A stretch of 64,000 nucleotides of DNA from Frateuria_A sp051900535 (GCF_051900535.1 NZ_JBHZGI010000002.1:248001-312000); one strand, 5' to 3'; shown: positions 26,834 to 36,083, numbered from the stretch's first letter. The notes: generated by a model from the letters alone, not told the origin. Translations and numbers: made by a program.

Positions 26834-27604
26834 CTAATCGGCGACGTCGGCGACGAGGCGGTCCAGTTCCGCCTTAAGCGTGGCGCCGTTGACGCGCAGC
26901 CAGTCGCGCTGTTCGCGCCAGTTCGGGAACAGCGTGGCGACGAGCGCCCAGAAGCGCGGTGCGTGGCTGCGCACCTTGAGGTGGCACAACTCGTGCGCCA
27001 GCACGTAGCGCAGCGCGGCGGGCGGGGCCAGCGCAAGGGCGAGATCCAGGTTGATGCGGTCGCGGGTGTCCAGGCTGCCCCACAGGCTCTTCATCGGGCG
27101 GATGCGCAGCGAGGTGGGCGCCAGGCCCAATTGCGGAACGTAGCCCGCCATCCAGCGCGAGACGTCGCGGCGCATCTGCGCCTCGAAGTGCGAGGCGAGC
27201 AGTCCGCGCGCCACCGGCAGCGCGCGGGTATGCGGACGCGGAATCACCAGGGTCAGGCCGCCGTCGAACGACTCCACCCGCGGGTACGGGCCTTCGGCCC
27301 AATCCAGCAGGGCGATCTCGCCGCGCAAGGGAAATTCGGTCGCGTGCCCCACGCGCAGCGGCGGTAGCGGCTTGACGATGAGGTTGAGCTCGTCGAGCTT
27401 GCGCTCCAGCCAATCGGCATGGCTGCGCAGGAAGGCGCTGACCTGGGAGGGATGGGTACCGTTGGGGTAGGACACCCGGGCACCCTTGGGCGTGACTGTC
27501 AGGCGCAGGCGCCGCGCGCGCGGATGCGCGGCCTTGAGCACGCGGATCGTGCTGCCGCTTGCCGTTGCCAGTTCCAGCCAATCGCCTTGAAGTTCTGCTG
27601 CCAT
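26834..27604 (-). CDS. YgjP-like M48/DUF45 metallopeptidase
   Basis: A 256-aa cytosolic protein with the zinc motif HELCHLK and the downstream HAPRFWALV typical of the YgjP family. The start MAAELQGDW at 27604 is chosen. The in-frame extension above it runs through a repeat and lacks domain support. Family members are uncharacterised predicted zinc hydrolases related to the protease domain next to type I restriction systems. No restriction genes are nearby. Confidence 0.88.
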   Translation of the reverse strand: MAAELQGDWLELATASGSTIRVLKAAHPRARRLRLTVTPKGARVSYPNGTHPSQVSAFLRSHADWLERKLDELNLIVKPLPPLRVGHATEFPLRGEIALLDWAEGPYPRVESFDGGLTLVIPRPHTRALPVARGLLASHFEAQMRRDVSRWMAGYVPQLGLAPTSLRIRPMKSLWGSLDTRDRINLDLALALAPPAALRYVLAHELCHLKVRSHAPRFWALVATLFPNWREQRDWLRVNGATLKAELDRLVADVAD

Positions 27605-27826
27605 GGTCCGAGCCCGTCGGTAGAGCATAACCTTGCAACGGGGGGTGTGAGGAAAGGGTTGGATGGCGCCAGACCGCCATTTTGGGCCGGCGTTCACCTG
27701 GCGCTGACGGTTCGGTCTGGTCCGTCTGCCCACCGGGGAAGATGCCCCGAAGAGGCGGATGAGGGCCGGGGCCCGCGGGAGGGCCTGGACGAGCCATGCC
27801 GTTACGGGAGTCCACCGCGAGCGCGG

Positions 27827-27867
27827 CCCCTCACTCCCACTCAGCCCCCTCCGACGGGGAGAGGGAG
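27827..27867. repeat. CCCTCTCCCC repeat (family A), diverged copy
   Basis: CCCCTCACTC... then CCCCCTCCGACGGGGAGAGGG, a diverged form of the palindromic unit, ends ten bases from the rdgC stop codon. It may end or protect the rdgC transcript. Confidence 0.6.
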
Positions 27868-27876
27868 CGGAAGCGA

Positions 27877-28794
27877 TCAGGCATCCTTGGGACGCGGCAG
27901 ACCGAACCATTCTTCGAGCTTGCCCAGCAGGCGCTCCACTTCGAGCGTGAACAGGGCGAAGCGGGCGTCGAGCTCGGCGGCGGCGTCCGGGGCGCTGTCG
28001 GCCAGTTCGTCCGTGACCACGTCCAGCAGCTTGAGCTTGCGCAGGATCAGGTCCTCGCCGAGCACGAAGCTGATGCGGTCGTCGAACACCAGCCCCAACT
28101 GGAACACCTGCTTGCCGTTGCGCAGGTGTTCCTTGATCTCCTCGCTCTCCAGGTCCTGCCGGCGGCATTTGGCGATGGCGCCGGTGTTGCTGCCCGGATC
28201 GCGCAGCTCGACCTCGTCGCCGAGCGCGAGGCCCGCCGGCAGCGTGCCGTTGGCGAGCCAGTCGGTCATCAGCACGCGCGGGCCCTCTTCCGGCGCCAGC
28301 GGCACTGCGGGGAAGCTGCCCAGGGCTTCGCGCATCTGGGTCAGCGCGTTCTCGGCCGACTTGCGGCTGGAGGTGTCCAGCACCAGCCAGCCCTGCTGGC
28401 GGTCGACGTAGGCGGACATGCGCGAGTTGCGCACGAAGGCGCGCGGCAGCAGTTCGGTGAGCAGGTCTTCCTTCATGCGCTTGCGTTCGCGACCGCCGAC
28501 CTTGCGGCCTTCTTCCTCGGCGATCTTCTGCACGCGGCGGTGCAGTTCATCGTTGACCACGGCGGCCGGCAACAGCTTGTCCTCGCCGCCGACGGACACC
28601 CAGGTGCAATGCTTGACCGCATGGGTGAGCGCGGCTTCCTCGCCTCGGCCGATCGGCGGCACGAAGCCCTTGGTGAAAAGCTCCAGCGGGCCGCACGGAC
28701 GCAGGCGGTGCTCGCCGAGCGCTTCGTCCAGGCGGGAGAGGTCTTCGGCGACGGCGGGGGAAAAGCGGAACAGCGTGAGGTTGCGGAAGAACAT
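27877..28794 (-). CDS. rdgC: Recombination-associated protein RdgC
   Basis: A 305-aa protein, close to the 303 aa of E. coli RdgC and collinear with it: MFFRNLTLFRF at the start, GFVPPIGR, and a C-terminal region ending GKLEEWFGLPRP. RdgC forms a ring around double-stranded DNA and restrains RecA. It also matters in replication restart. The gene stands alone between two repeat elements. Confidence 0.95.
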   Translation of the reverse strand: MFFRNLTLFRFSPAVAEDLSRLDEALGEHRLRPCGPLELFTKGFVPPIGRGEEAALTHAVKHCTWVSVGGEDKLLPAAVVNDELHRRVQKIAEEEGRKVGGRERKRMKEDLLTELLPRAFVRNSRMSAYVDRQQGWLVLDTSSRKSAENALTQMREALGSFPAVPLAPEEGPRVLMTDWLANGTLPAGLALGDEVELRDPGSNTGAIAKCRRQDLESEEIKEHLRNGKQVFQLGLVFDDRISFVLGEDLILRKLKLLDVVTDELADSAPDAAAELDARFALFTLEVERLLGKLEEWFGLPRPKDA

Positions 28795-28836
28795 GGGAGA
28801 TCCGGTTGGGAACAGTTCGCCCCGGGGGCCTGGCGG

Positions 28837-28970
28837 CCCTTCGACTTCGGCGTTGCGGCCTGCGCCGGGACGAACGGTTGAGGTTGGTTTCAGCCCTTCG
28901 ACTGCGGGCCTTCGGGCCTGCGCTCGGGGCGGACAATGGAGGATATCGCCCAGGGCGAACGGTTGAGGTT
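28837..28970. repeat. CTTCGACTGCGG repeat cluster (family C)
   Basis: The unit CCCTTCGACTGCGGCCTGCGCTCAGGGCGAACG, known best from the copy at 50595-50627, recurs here in two diverged copies (from 28837 and from 28894), with GGGCGAACGGTTGAGG fragments after each. It fills most of the 237-bp gap upstream of rdgC. Confidence 0.55.
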
Positions 28971-29031
28971 ATCCGATACCGTTGCCCTGAGCGTGGCGCT
29001 GCGAAGTCGCAGGGCTCGCGAGAGATCGGGA

Positions 29032-30231
29032 CTAGCGGCTCACCGCCGCCACCGCCTCGGCCACGTAGTCGAGGTTGCCGCGGTTGAGTGCGGCCACGCA
29101 GATGCGCCCGGTGCCCAGCGCGTAGATGCCGTACTCGTCACGCAGGCGGTCGACCTGCGCGCGGGACAGGCCCGAGTAGGAGAACATGCCGGCCTGCTGC
29201 TGGATGAAGGCGAACCGCGGCGCACCGTGCGCGGCCAGCTTCTCGACGAGCCCCGCGCGCATCGCATGGATGCGCTCGCGCATGCCGGCCAGTTCGGCTT
29301 CCCACATCGCGCGCAGCTCGGGGTTGCCGAGCACGCCGGCGACCAGGGCGCCACCGTGGGTGGCGGGGCTGGAGTAGTTGGCGCGGATCGTCTGCTTGAT
29401 CTTGGCGCGCAGGCGCGCGGCCTCGTCGCGGTCGGCGCCGACCATCGACAGCGCGCCCACGCGCTCGCCGTACAGCGAGAAGGACTTGGAATAGGAACTG
29501 GCCACCACGAAGGCGGCGATGCCGGAGGCGCCGAACAGCCGGATCGCCGTGGCGTCGGCGTCGATGCCCTCGTCGAAACCCTGGTAGGCGATGTCGACGA
29601 ACGGCAGCAGGTCGCGCGCCTTGACCAGGTCGACCACCTGCTGCCACTGCTGCGCGTCGAGGTCCACCCCGGTGGGGTTGTGGCAGCAGGCGTGCAGCAG
29701 CACCACGGTGCCGGGCTCGAGCTTGCCGAGGTCTTCCAGCATGCCGGCGAAATCCAGGCCGTGGGTGGCGGCGTCGTAGTAGCGGTAGTCCACGATCTCG
29801 AAGCCGGCGTTGCCGAACACCACGCGATGGTTTTCCCAGCTGGGGCTGCTGATCGCGATGCGCGCCTGCGGCAGCACTTTCTTGAGCAGGTCCGCGCCCA
29901 CGCGCAGCGCACCGCTGCCGCCGATGGTCTGTGCGGTCGCCACGCGACCGGCCTCCAGCAGCGGGGAATCGTCGCCGAACAGCAGCTCCTGGGTCAGCAG
30001 GTCGTAGGCGGCCAGACCGTCGATCGGCAGATAGCCGCGCGGCTTGGCTTGCGCGGCGAGCGACTGCTCCACCTCGCGCACGGCGCGCAGCAACGGGATC
30101 TGGCCCTGCTCGTCGACATAGATGCCCACGCCCAGATTGACTTTGTTCGGGCGCTTGTCGGCCAGGTAGGCCTCGGTAAGGCCCAGGATCGGATCGCCCG
30201 GGGCCATTTCAACATTAGCGAAGTGGGACAC
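29032..30231 (-). CDS. Aromatic/aspartate aminotransferase (AspC/TyrB type)
   Basis: A 399-aa PLP enzyme of subgroup I-alpha, collinear with E. coli AspC/TyrB from the first residues (MAPGDPILGLTEAYLAD). The PLP lysine is in SSYSKSFSLYGERVGAL, the cofactor-binding residues are in HACCHNPTGVD, and the substrate arginine region ends ALGTGRICVAALN. The GTG at 30231 gives the usual N-terminus. The first ATG, eight codons later, has no Shine-Dalgarno. It would interconvert aspartate, phenylalanine or tyrosine with their keto acids. Substrate preference is not readable. Confidence 0.92.
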   Translation of the reverse strand: MSHFANVEMAPGDPILGLTEAYLADKRPNKVNLGVGIYVDEQGQIPLLRAVREVEQSLAAQAKPRGYLPIDGLAAYDLLTQELLFGDDSPLLEAGRVATAQTIGGSGALRVGADLLKKVLPQARIAISSPSWENHRVVFGNAGFEIVDYRYYDAATHGLDFAGMLEDLGKLEPGTVVLLHACCHNPTGVDLDAQQWQQVVDLVKARDLLPFVDIAYQGFDEGIDADATAIRLFGASGIAAFVVASSYSKSFSLYGERVGALSMVGADRDEAARLRAKIKQTIRANYSSPATHGGALVAGVLGNPELRAMWEAELAGMRERIHAMRAGLVEKLAAHGAPRFAFIQQQAGMFSYSGLSRAQVDRLRDEYGIYALGTGRICVAALNRGNLDYVAEAVAAVSR

Positions 30232-30271
30232 TTGAAAGACTCGCGTGGAAAGGGAAAGGAAGTATGGACGT

Positions 30272-31174
30272 CTAGACGTCGGCATCAGTGAACGCCGCGT
30301 CGGCCGGCTCGCCCGCCAGCCAGCCATGCGCATCGGCGCGTGCGACACCTTCGCGCGCGCCCAGCGCGGCGAAGTCGAACAGGTTGCGGTCCGCCAGCTG
30401 CGAGGGCACGACGTTGCCCAGCGCGCGGAAGATGGTCTCGCAGCGGCCGGGGTGGTTGGCATCCCACTCCCGGAGCATCCGGCCGATCGCCTTGCGCTGC
30501 AGGTTTTCCTGCGAGCCGCAGAGGTTGCACGGGATGATCGGAAAGGCACGCTCGCGCGCGTATTCGGCGATGTCGCTCTCGCGACAGTAGGCCAGCGGCC
30601 GGATCACCACGTGGCAGCCATCGTCCGAACGCAGCTTTGGCGGCATCGCCTTGAGGCTGGCGCCGTGGAACAGGTTGAGGAAGAAGGTGGCCAGGATGTC
30701 GTCGCGGTGGTGGCCCAGCGCGATGCGCGTGATGCCGTTCTCCGCGGCCCACTTGTACAGCGCCCCGCGACGCAGCCGCGAGCACAGGCTGCACATCGTC
30801 TTGCCCTCGGGGATCACGCGGGTGACCGTGCTGTAGGTGTCCTGCTCGATCACATGGAAAGGCACGCCGCGCGCGGCCAGGTAGTCCGGCAAGACGTGCG
30901 CGGGGAAGCCGGGCTGCTTCTGGTCGAGGTTCACCGCAACCAGGTCGAAGCGCACCGGCGCCTTGGCCTTGAGCGAGAGCAGCATGTCCAGCAGCGTGTA
31001 GGAATCCTTGCCGCCGGACAGGCACACCATGATGCGGTCGCCGTCCTCGATCATCTGGAAATCGGCGACGGCCTGGCCGACCTGCCGGCGCAACCGCTTC
31101 GCCAGTCGCGCGGCCTCGTGGGCCCGCTTGCGTTCGTCGCGGGGGTCGGAAAGAACGGTGGACATGGGCGTCAT
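30272..31174 (-). CDS. ttcA: tRNA 2-thiocytidine(32) synthetase TtcA
   Basis: A 300-aa PP-loop ATPase: SGGKDS at residues 53-58, Fe-S ligand cysteines in MCSLC and IPCNLCG, and LGHHRDDILATFFLNLFHG. TtcA inserts sulphur at C32 of certain tRNAs using a [4Fe-4S] cluster. The ATG at 31174 is chosen, and another lies three codons on. It diverges from the ydcH-like gene across 76 bp. Confidence 0.95.
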   Translation of the reverse strand: MTPMSTVLSDPRDERKRAHEAARLAKRLRRQVGQAVADFQMIEDGDRIMVCLSGGKDSYTLLDMLLSLKAKAPVRFDLVAVNLDQKQPGFPAHVLPDYLAARGVPFHVIEQDTYSTVTRVIPEGKTMCSLCSRLRRGALYKWAAENGITRIALGHHRDDILATFFLNLFHGASLKAMPPKLRSDDGCHVVIRPLAYCRESDIAEYARERAFPIIPCNLCGSQENLQRKAIGRMLREWDANHPGRCETIFRALGNVVPSQLADRNLFDFAALGAREGVARADAHGWLAGEPADAAFTDADV

Positions 31175-31250
31175 TGTACCCAAGCCCGCCCGCGCCATCC
31201 CGCGGGCGTTACACTGTTGGCCCGTTCATTCCCGTGCCGTCGCGCCCGCC

Positions 31251-31457
31251 ATGCAGGTCCCCGATCCCATCCAGATCGCCCGCCGTCTGGCGGAGTTGCG
31301 CCAGGAGCACCGTGACCTTGACGCGGCGATCAGCCACATGGCCACGCATCCCGCGCGCGACGAATTGCAGCTGACGCGACTGAAGAAGCGCAAGCTGCTG
31401 CTCAAGGACGCCATCGCGCGGTTGGAGAGCAAGATGATCCCCGACCTGGACGCCTGA
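31251..31457 (+). CDS. YdcH/DUF465 family small protein
   Basis: A 68-aa protein that is nearly all charged helix: RRLAELRQEHRDLDAAISHM, then LTRLKKRKLLLKDAI, ending MIPDL. This is the DUF465 (YdcH, SlyX-like) family, predicted to form a short coiled-coil hairpin. Its function is unknown. Its TGA overlaps the ATG of the acetyltransferase gene, so the two are coupled. Confidence 0.85.
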   Translation: MQVPDPIQIARRLAELRQEHRDLDAAISHMATHPARDELQLTRLKKRKLLLKDAIARLESKMIPDLDA

Positions 31458-32053
31458 TGCCGACGCCGACCGTGCTGGAGGACGCGCACGTCGTCCTGGA
31501 ACCGCTCGATGCCGCACACATTCCTTCGCTGGAGGCTGCCGCGGCCGACGGTGAACTGTGGCGGCTCTGGTTCACCTCCGTGCCGGCGCCGGGACAGATG
31601 ACGGCATACGTGGAGAAGGCGCTGGCCGGGCAGCGCGAGGGCCGCATGCTGCCGTTCGCGATCCGCGAGCGCGCCACCGGCGAGCTGGTTGGCAGCACGC
31701 GCTTCTACGATCTCGTGGACGATCCGCCGCGCGCGGCGATCGGCTACACCTGGTACGCGAAGCGCTGGCAGAAGAGCCACCTCAACACCGCCTGCAAGCG
31801 TTTGCTGCTGGAGTACGCGTTCGAGCGCATGGGCCGCGTGGCGGTGGAGTTCCACACCGACGGGCGCAACCTCGATTCGCAGCGGGCGATCGAGCGCCTC
31901 GGCGCGCAGCGCGAAGGCGTGTTGCGCGCGCACAAGCGTCGGCCGGACGGAAGCCTGCGCGATACGGTGTGTTATTCGATCCTCGAGCGCGAGTGGGCGG
32001 ACGTGAAGCGGTGGCTGGAGTTGCGGCTGGCGCGGCTGGCCACTTCGCGGTAG
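31457..32053 (+). CDS. GNAT family N-acetyltransferase (RimJ/RimL-like)
   Basis: A 198-aa protein of the RimJ/RimL-type acetyltransferase group: LEPLDAAHIPSLEAAA at the start, TGELVGSTRF, AIGYTWYAKRWQKSHLNT and the late DSQRAIERLGAQREGVLR typical of ribosomal or small-molecule acetyltransferases in this branch. The acetyl-CoA loop is in the WQKSHLNTACKR region rather than a clean Q/RxxGxG/A. The substrate is unknown. Confidence 0.9.
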   Translation: MPTPTVLEDAHVVLEPLDAAHIPSLEAAAADGELWRLWFTSVPAPGQMTAYVEKALAGQREGRMLPFAIRERATGELVGSTRFYDLVDDPPRAAIGYTWYAKRWQKSHLNTACKRLLLEYAFERMGRVAVEFHTDGRNLDSQRAIERLGAQREGVLRAHKRRPDGSLRDTVCYSILEREWADVKRWLELRLARLATSR

Positions 32054-32094
32054 CGGTTCCGCTTCGCGCAACGTCTTTCGCAAGCCCTTGATGC

Positions 32095-32128
32095 CTCATC
32101 CCGGCCCTCTGCGCTGAGGGGAGCGGGG
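32095..32128. repeat. Degenerate CCCTCTCCCC repeat (family A)
   Basis: CTCATCCCGGCCCTCTGCGC followed by TGAGGGGAGCGG keeps the order of family A but with an imperfect stem. It lies between convergent genes. Confidence 0.4.
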
Positions 32129-32168
32129 GCAACGCCCCGCCGCATTGGAAGCGCTCGCCCGGAACTCC

Positions 32169-33170
32169 CTAGCGCGTCCCGCGCGGATGCACCTCGATCG
32201 TCGCGGTCATCCCTGCCGCAAGCACCATTCCCGGCGGCAGCCGCGCGGTATCGATCGCGACGCGCACCGGCACGCGCTGCGCCAGCCGCACCCAGTTGAA
32301 GGTCGGGTTGACGTCCGCCAGCAGGTCGCCGCCGGCGGGGTTGTCGCGATCGGTGATGCCATGCGCGATGCCGGTGATGGTGCCCTTCAGGTGCACGCCG
32401 CCGGCCATCAGCCGAACGTCGACCGGATCACCCACACGCAACTGCGGCAGCTTGGTTTCCTCGAAGTAGCCGTACAGGTAGTAGCTGTGCGCATCGATCA
32501 GCGCCAGCCGTGGCGTGCCGGTGGCGGCGTAGTCGCCCACGCGGACGGCGAGGTTGGTGACGTAGCCGTCGACCGGCGCGCGCACTTCGGTGCGCTGCAG
32601 ATCCAGCTGCGCGCGGTCGAGTGCCACCTGCGCCTGCTCGACCGCCGCCGCGGCCTGCTCGCGCGCCGCGCCGGCCTGGCTGCCGCCGGCCTGGGCCTGC
32701 TGCCAGCTGGCGCGGGCGGCGCTGGCGGTGGCGGCGGCATCGCTGCGCGCCTCGCGCGAGATCACGTCGCCCATCTGTTCGCGACGCTGCGCCTGCGCCG
32801 CGTACATGCGGTACTGCTCCTGCCGCGCCCTGGCACTGGCTTTCGCCGCCGAGATGCTGGCCCCGGCCGCGCGCGCGCCGGCCTCGGCGGCGGAGAGGTT
32901 TGCCTGCGCCTGTGCCACCGCATTGCGGAAGCGCGCCTGGTCGATCACGAACAGCAGGTCGCCTTTGTGCACGGACTGGTTGTCGGCCACCGCCACGCGA
33001 TCGACCAGCCCCGACACGTCCGGCGCCACGCGCACCACCTCGGCGCGCACGCGGCCATCGCGCGTCCACGGCGCGTACAGGTAGTGCTTCCACAACGCGT
33101 GGCCGAGCAGCACGGCGAGCACCACCACGACAGCGGTAGTCAGGAATCGGAGGAACGAAGCAGCTTTCAT
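32169..33170 (-). CDS. HlyD/EmrA-type periplasmic adaptor of efflux pump
   Basis: A 333-aa membrane-fusion protein. One N-terminal anchor helix (AVVVVLAVLLGHALW) is followed by a lipoyl half (RVAPDVSGLVDRVAV), a long alanine/glutamine-rich coiled-coil hairpin and the second lipoyl half with a beta-barrel (LQRTEVRAPVDGYVTNLAV). It is the last gene of marR-FUSC-DUF1656-hlyD, the arrangement of AaeXAB-type pumps for aromatic acids or related compounds. The outer-membrane partner would be a TolC-like protein encoded elsewhere. Confidence 0.92.
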   Translation of the reverse strand: MKAASFLRFLTTAVVVVLAVLLGHALWKHYLYAPWTRDGRVRAEVVRVAPDVSGLVDRVAVADNQSVHKGDLLFVIDQARFRNAVAQAQANLSAAEAGARAAGASISAAKASARARQEQYRMYAAQAQRREQMGDVISREARSDAAATASAARASWQQAQAGGSQAGAAREQAAAAVEQAQVALDRAQLDLQRTEVRAPVDGYVTNLAVRVGDYAATGTPRLALIDAHSYYLYGYFEETKLPQLRVGDPVDVRLMAGGVHLKGTITGIAHGITDRDNPAGGDLLADVNPTFNWVRLAQRVPVRVAIDTARLPPGMVLAAGMTATIEVHPRGTR

Positions 33171-33179
33171 AGGTAAGGA

Positions 33180-33380
33180 TCAGCGGATCAGCAAAAGTCC
33201 GGCGGCGCCGAACAGGCAGACGAACAGGGCGAAGCGGAACAGCGAGGGATGCATTAGATGCCGGTACAGGCCCGCGCGCCCGATGGCGAGGTCGAGCACC
33301 ACCATCACCGCCAGGCTCAGCAGGAACACCGGCAGCAGGCTGGGCATCAGCACGCCGAACAACTCGATCTCAGGCGGCAT
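33180..33380 (-). CDS. DUF1656 (AaeX-like) small membrane protein
   Basis: A 66-aa protein: MPPEIELFGVLMPSLLPVFL..., two hydrophobic segments joined by a short basic turn (RAGLYRHLMHPSLF). This is DUF1656, the AaeX-type subunit found between FUSC and HlyD genes. It overlaps the FUSC gene by 11 bp and ends 9 bp before the hlyD start. Its precise role in the pump is not established. Confidence 0.9.
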   Translation of the reverse strand: MPPEIELFGVLMPSLLPVFLLSLAVMVVLDLAIGRAGLYRHLMHPSLFRFALFVCLFGAAGLLLIR

Positions 33381-35466
33381 CGGCCGGCTCCGGCGCGGGC
33401 ATGTAGGCGGCCAGCGGCGATTCCTCGTCGCGCAGCGCGCTGCGCAGCTGGTACAGGTGTCGCCGCACGGCGGCGCCGCGCGGCGCGGCATGGATGGCCT
33501 CGAGCACGACCGCATCGGCGGTGCGCCAGCGCGCCGCGTCGGGCGTGCGGTAGAACGCCGCCACGGCATCGAGCGCCGCAAGCGCCGTGTCGCGTGCCGC
33601 GGCGGGCAGCACGTTTCCGCTCAGGTCCTGGCGCAACTCGATCACCGCGCGACCGCTTTCCTGCACCGCCAGCGACCAGGCCAGCAGATGGCGCGATTCG
33701 TCGCTGTCCGGCCGCGTGTGCGCGACCACCTGCTGCAGCAGGTCGCGGCTGACGCTTTCGAAGCGCCAGGCGAGCCCCGGCAGCGGCGCGCTGGCCGCCA
33801 GCGTGACCTGCTCGCGCAACAGGCGCAGCTGGCGGAGGCGCTGCCAGTGGGTACCGGTGACGCCGGGCATCACCATGAAAGCGACGCCCGAGAGGCCCAA
33901 CCCAGCGACCTGCGCGATGGCGTCGTTGAGGAAGTGCGTGGGGTCGTACACCATCGGATTTTTCAGCGCGAGAATGTAGACGAATCCCAACGTATAACCG
34001 GCGCCGACGCCCGGCAGCGTGTCGCGCGTGGCCAGGTACGGTCCTATCAGCAGCAGTCCGGCGGTCGCGCAGATCAGCATGGCGAAGCCGTCGCTGCCCG
34101 GCAGCAGCACGAACACCGCCACGAAGCCCGCGGCCATGCCGCCGGCGTAGCCATACAGCGTACGCGTCGCCGCGGCGATCGGGTTCGGCGAGGCGGCCAG
34201 CAGGCCGGCGAAGATCGTCGCCAGCAGCATCGCACTGCCGCCGAACGCCCAGCCGCTGGCCAGCCAGAAGGCGGCGAGTACCAGCATGGTGAGAAAGGTG
34301 CGCATCGTCGCCACCGCCGCGCCGGCCAGGTCGTTGCCGCGGCGGAAATGCACCCGTTCCACGCTGCCGCGCAGGTTGCCGCCACGCAGCGAGGCTTCCA
34401 CCGCGGTGAAGTCGGCCAGCTCGTCGGCGAAGCGCTGCACCAGCGCCGCACCGGTGTCGAACTCCAGCTGCGCGGCCGGCTCGTCGAAGCGCTCGCGCAA
34501 CGCGGCGACGTGCGCGGGGAGGATGTCGACACAGGCGCGCAGGCGTCGGGTCAGCACCGCCGGCTCGTGCTGAGCCGGCGACGGCGGCGACAGCGCTTCG
34601 CCGATCGGCCGGTAGGCGTTGACCAGCGCCTCGGCGACCGCATCGCGACCGCGCCGCTGCAGGCGGTTGATGAGGTGATGCAGCGACTGGAAGCTGGTCG
34701 CCGCGGCCATGTAGCGCTGGTTTAGCAGGCGCATGCGGGCGCTGCGCGAGCGTACTTCCGGGTCTTCGAAGATCACCGAGGCGCGCAGATCTTCCAGGTG
34801 CACCACGGCGCGCACGAACTCCAGGTGCGCCTGCTCCATCCGCGCACGCGGCAGCGCGCCGCCGGTGCTCTCGCGCACGAAGTCGATGAAGCGCGCGAAC
34901 TGGGTGCGCGCGCTTTGCCGCAGCACCACGCGCAACCGCTGCGGCAGCACCAGGTCGCTGCACACGGCCGCGACCCCGATGCCCAGCAGCACCTCACTCA
35001 CGCGCATCACCGCCGAATCGAAACTGTTGAGCGGATTGCCCACCGCCGGCAGCGTCACGATGGCGGCGGTATAGCCGGCCAGCACGAAGCCGTAGGCCAT
35101 GAAGTTGCGATACAGCGTGGCGCCGCCAGCGCACAGCGCCAGCCACGCCGAGAGGACGAGGAAGAACAGCTCGCGCTGCTGCGGGAACAGGGCGATCAGC
35201 GCCAGCCCGAACAGGCTGCCGGCCAGCGTGCCCAGTGCGCGGTAGAAGCTCTTGGCCAGCACCATGCCGCTGTGCGGGTGCATCACCACCGCCACCGTGA
35301 TCATGGTGGTCGAGGGCTGTTCGAGCTTGAGCCACATAGCCAGCCAGGCGGCCGCGTACATCGCCAGCAGCGACTTGGCGACGAACAGCCAGGCGCGCGA
35401 TTCCTCGGCGAGGAACGCGCCCAGCCAGGGCCAGCGCGGCAGCTTGGCGGTTGTGATGGCGGACAT
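33370..35466 (-). CDS. FUSC family inner-membrane efflux protein (AaeB-like)
   Basis: A 698-aa protein with two clusters of hydrophobic segments (residues about 20-175 and 380-530), each followed by a large helical cytoplasmic region. This is the plan of AaeB/FUSC exporters. The N-terminal cluster includes PSTTMITVAVVMHPHSGMVL, typical of the family. With the adaptor and DUF1656 protein it should export aromatic carboxylic acids or similar toxic compounds. The MarR regulator gene ends 15 bp upstream, so induction by a substrate is likely. Confidence 0.93.
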   Translation of the reverse strand: MSAITTAKLPRWPWLGAFLAEESRAWLFVAKSLLAMYAAAWLAMWLKLEQPSTTMITVAVVMHPHSGMVLAKSFYRALGTLAGSLFGLALIALFPQQRELFFLVLSAWLALCAGGATLYRNFMAYGFVLAGYTAAIVTLPAVGNPLNSFDSAVMRVSEVLLGIGVAAVCSDLVLPQRLRVVLRQSARTQFARFIDFVRESTGGALPRARMEQAHLEFVRAVVHLEDLRASVIFEDPEVRSRSARMRLLNQRYMAAATSFQSLHHLINRLQRRGRDAVAEALVNAYRPIGEALSPPSPAQHEPAVLTRRLRACVDILPAHVAALRERFDEPAAQLEFDTGAALVQRFADELADFTAVEASLRGGNLRGSVERVHFRRGNDLAGAAVATMRTFLTMLVLAAFWLASGWAFGGSAMLLATIFAGLLAASPNPIAAATRTLYGYAGGMAAGFVAVFVLLPGSDGFAMLICATAGLLLIGPYLATRDTLPGVGAGYTLGFVYILALKNPMVYDPTHFLNDAIAQVAGLGLSGVAFMVMPGVTGTHWQRLRQLRLLREQVTLAASAPLPGLAWRFESVSRDLLQQVVAHTRPDSDESRHLLAWSLAVQESGRAVIELRQDLSGNVLPAAARDTALAALDAVAAFYRTPDAARWRTADAVVLEAIHAAPRGAAVRRHLYQLRSALRDEESPLAAYMPAPEPADAA

Positions 35467-35481
35467 GGTTTGCGAAAGCCT

Positions 35482-35979
35482 TCAGGCGCGGCGGTCGAAC
35501 CCGTCGAGGAATTTCTTGAGCAGCCGTTCCAGCCCGGCCTGCTCGCGCGCGGTCAGCCCTTCGGTCTGCTCGTCCAGCAGGGTGCAGATCGAGGGCAGGA
35601 GACGCTCGATCAGGGCAAGCCCGGCGGGCGTGAGGCTGAGGACCAGCTTGCGTCGATCGTCCTCGCTGGCGGCACGCCCGATCAGGCCCTTCTCGCACAG
35701 TTCGTTGGTAAGCCGCGTGATGTTGGCCGCCTTCTCGCCCGAACTGCGCGCCAGTTCCGACGGGCTCAACCCGTGGCCATCGGTGCCGTAGAGCATCATC
35801 AGCAGGTCGTATTGCGGATGGTTGAGGCCAAAGGGTTTGAGCGCCGCGTTGGCGTCGTCGTGGATGCGCTTGTGCAAGTGCTTGATGAGGCGCACGAGCA
35901 CCGCCGGTTCGCGCGGGAACGCGGGGTGGCGCCGACGGGTGACGGCGAGGCGTTGTTCGGTGGGGAGGAAGCTGCTCAT
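35482..35979 (-). CDS. MarR family transcriptional regulator
   Basis: A 165-aa winged-helix regulator: NHPQYDLLMMLYG, LSPSELARSSGEKAANITRLTNELCEKGLI as recognition region (broken here by motif limits), and the wing DDRRKLVLSLTPAG. The ATG at 35979 is chosen. An upstream in-frame TTG would put the promoter inside the gene. It is the first gene of the FUSC efflux operon, and a matching palindrome lies in the spacer of its promoter, so it most likely represses its own operon until a ligand binds. Confidence 0.93.
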   Translation of the reverse strand: MSSFLPTEQRLAVTRRRHPAFPREPAVLVRLIKHLHKRIHDDANAALKPFGLNHPQYDLLMMLYGTDGHGLSPSELARSSGEKAANITRLTNELCEKGLIGRAASEDDRRKLVLSLTPAGLALIERLLPSICTLLDEQTEGLTAREQAGLERLLKKFLDGFDRRA

Positions 35980-36001
35980 GGGGATTTTGGCTGCTTGGGT
36001 G

Positions 36002-36030
36002 ATATTACATTTATGTACTAAATGACGCAA
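36002..36030 (-). promoter_or_regulatory. Promoter with MarR operator in the spacer
   Basis: On the minus strand TTGCGT (36030-36025) and TAATAT (36007-36002) are separated by exactly 17 bp. Those 17 bp are the palindrome CATTTA-N5-TAAATG (36008-36024). The -10 lies 22 bp before the marR ATG. A repressor bound there would cover both promoter boxes, which fits autoregulation of the efflux operon. Confidence 0.65.
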
Positions 36031-36083
36031 TGGCAGGCTCGTGGGTGGCGTCGCTCACCTGCGGAGATGTCCAAGGGAGCTTT

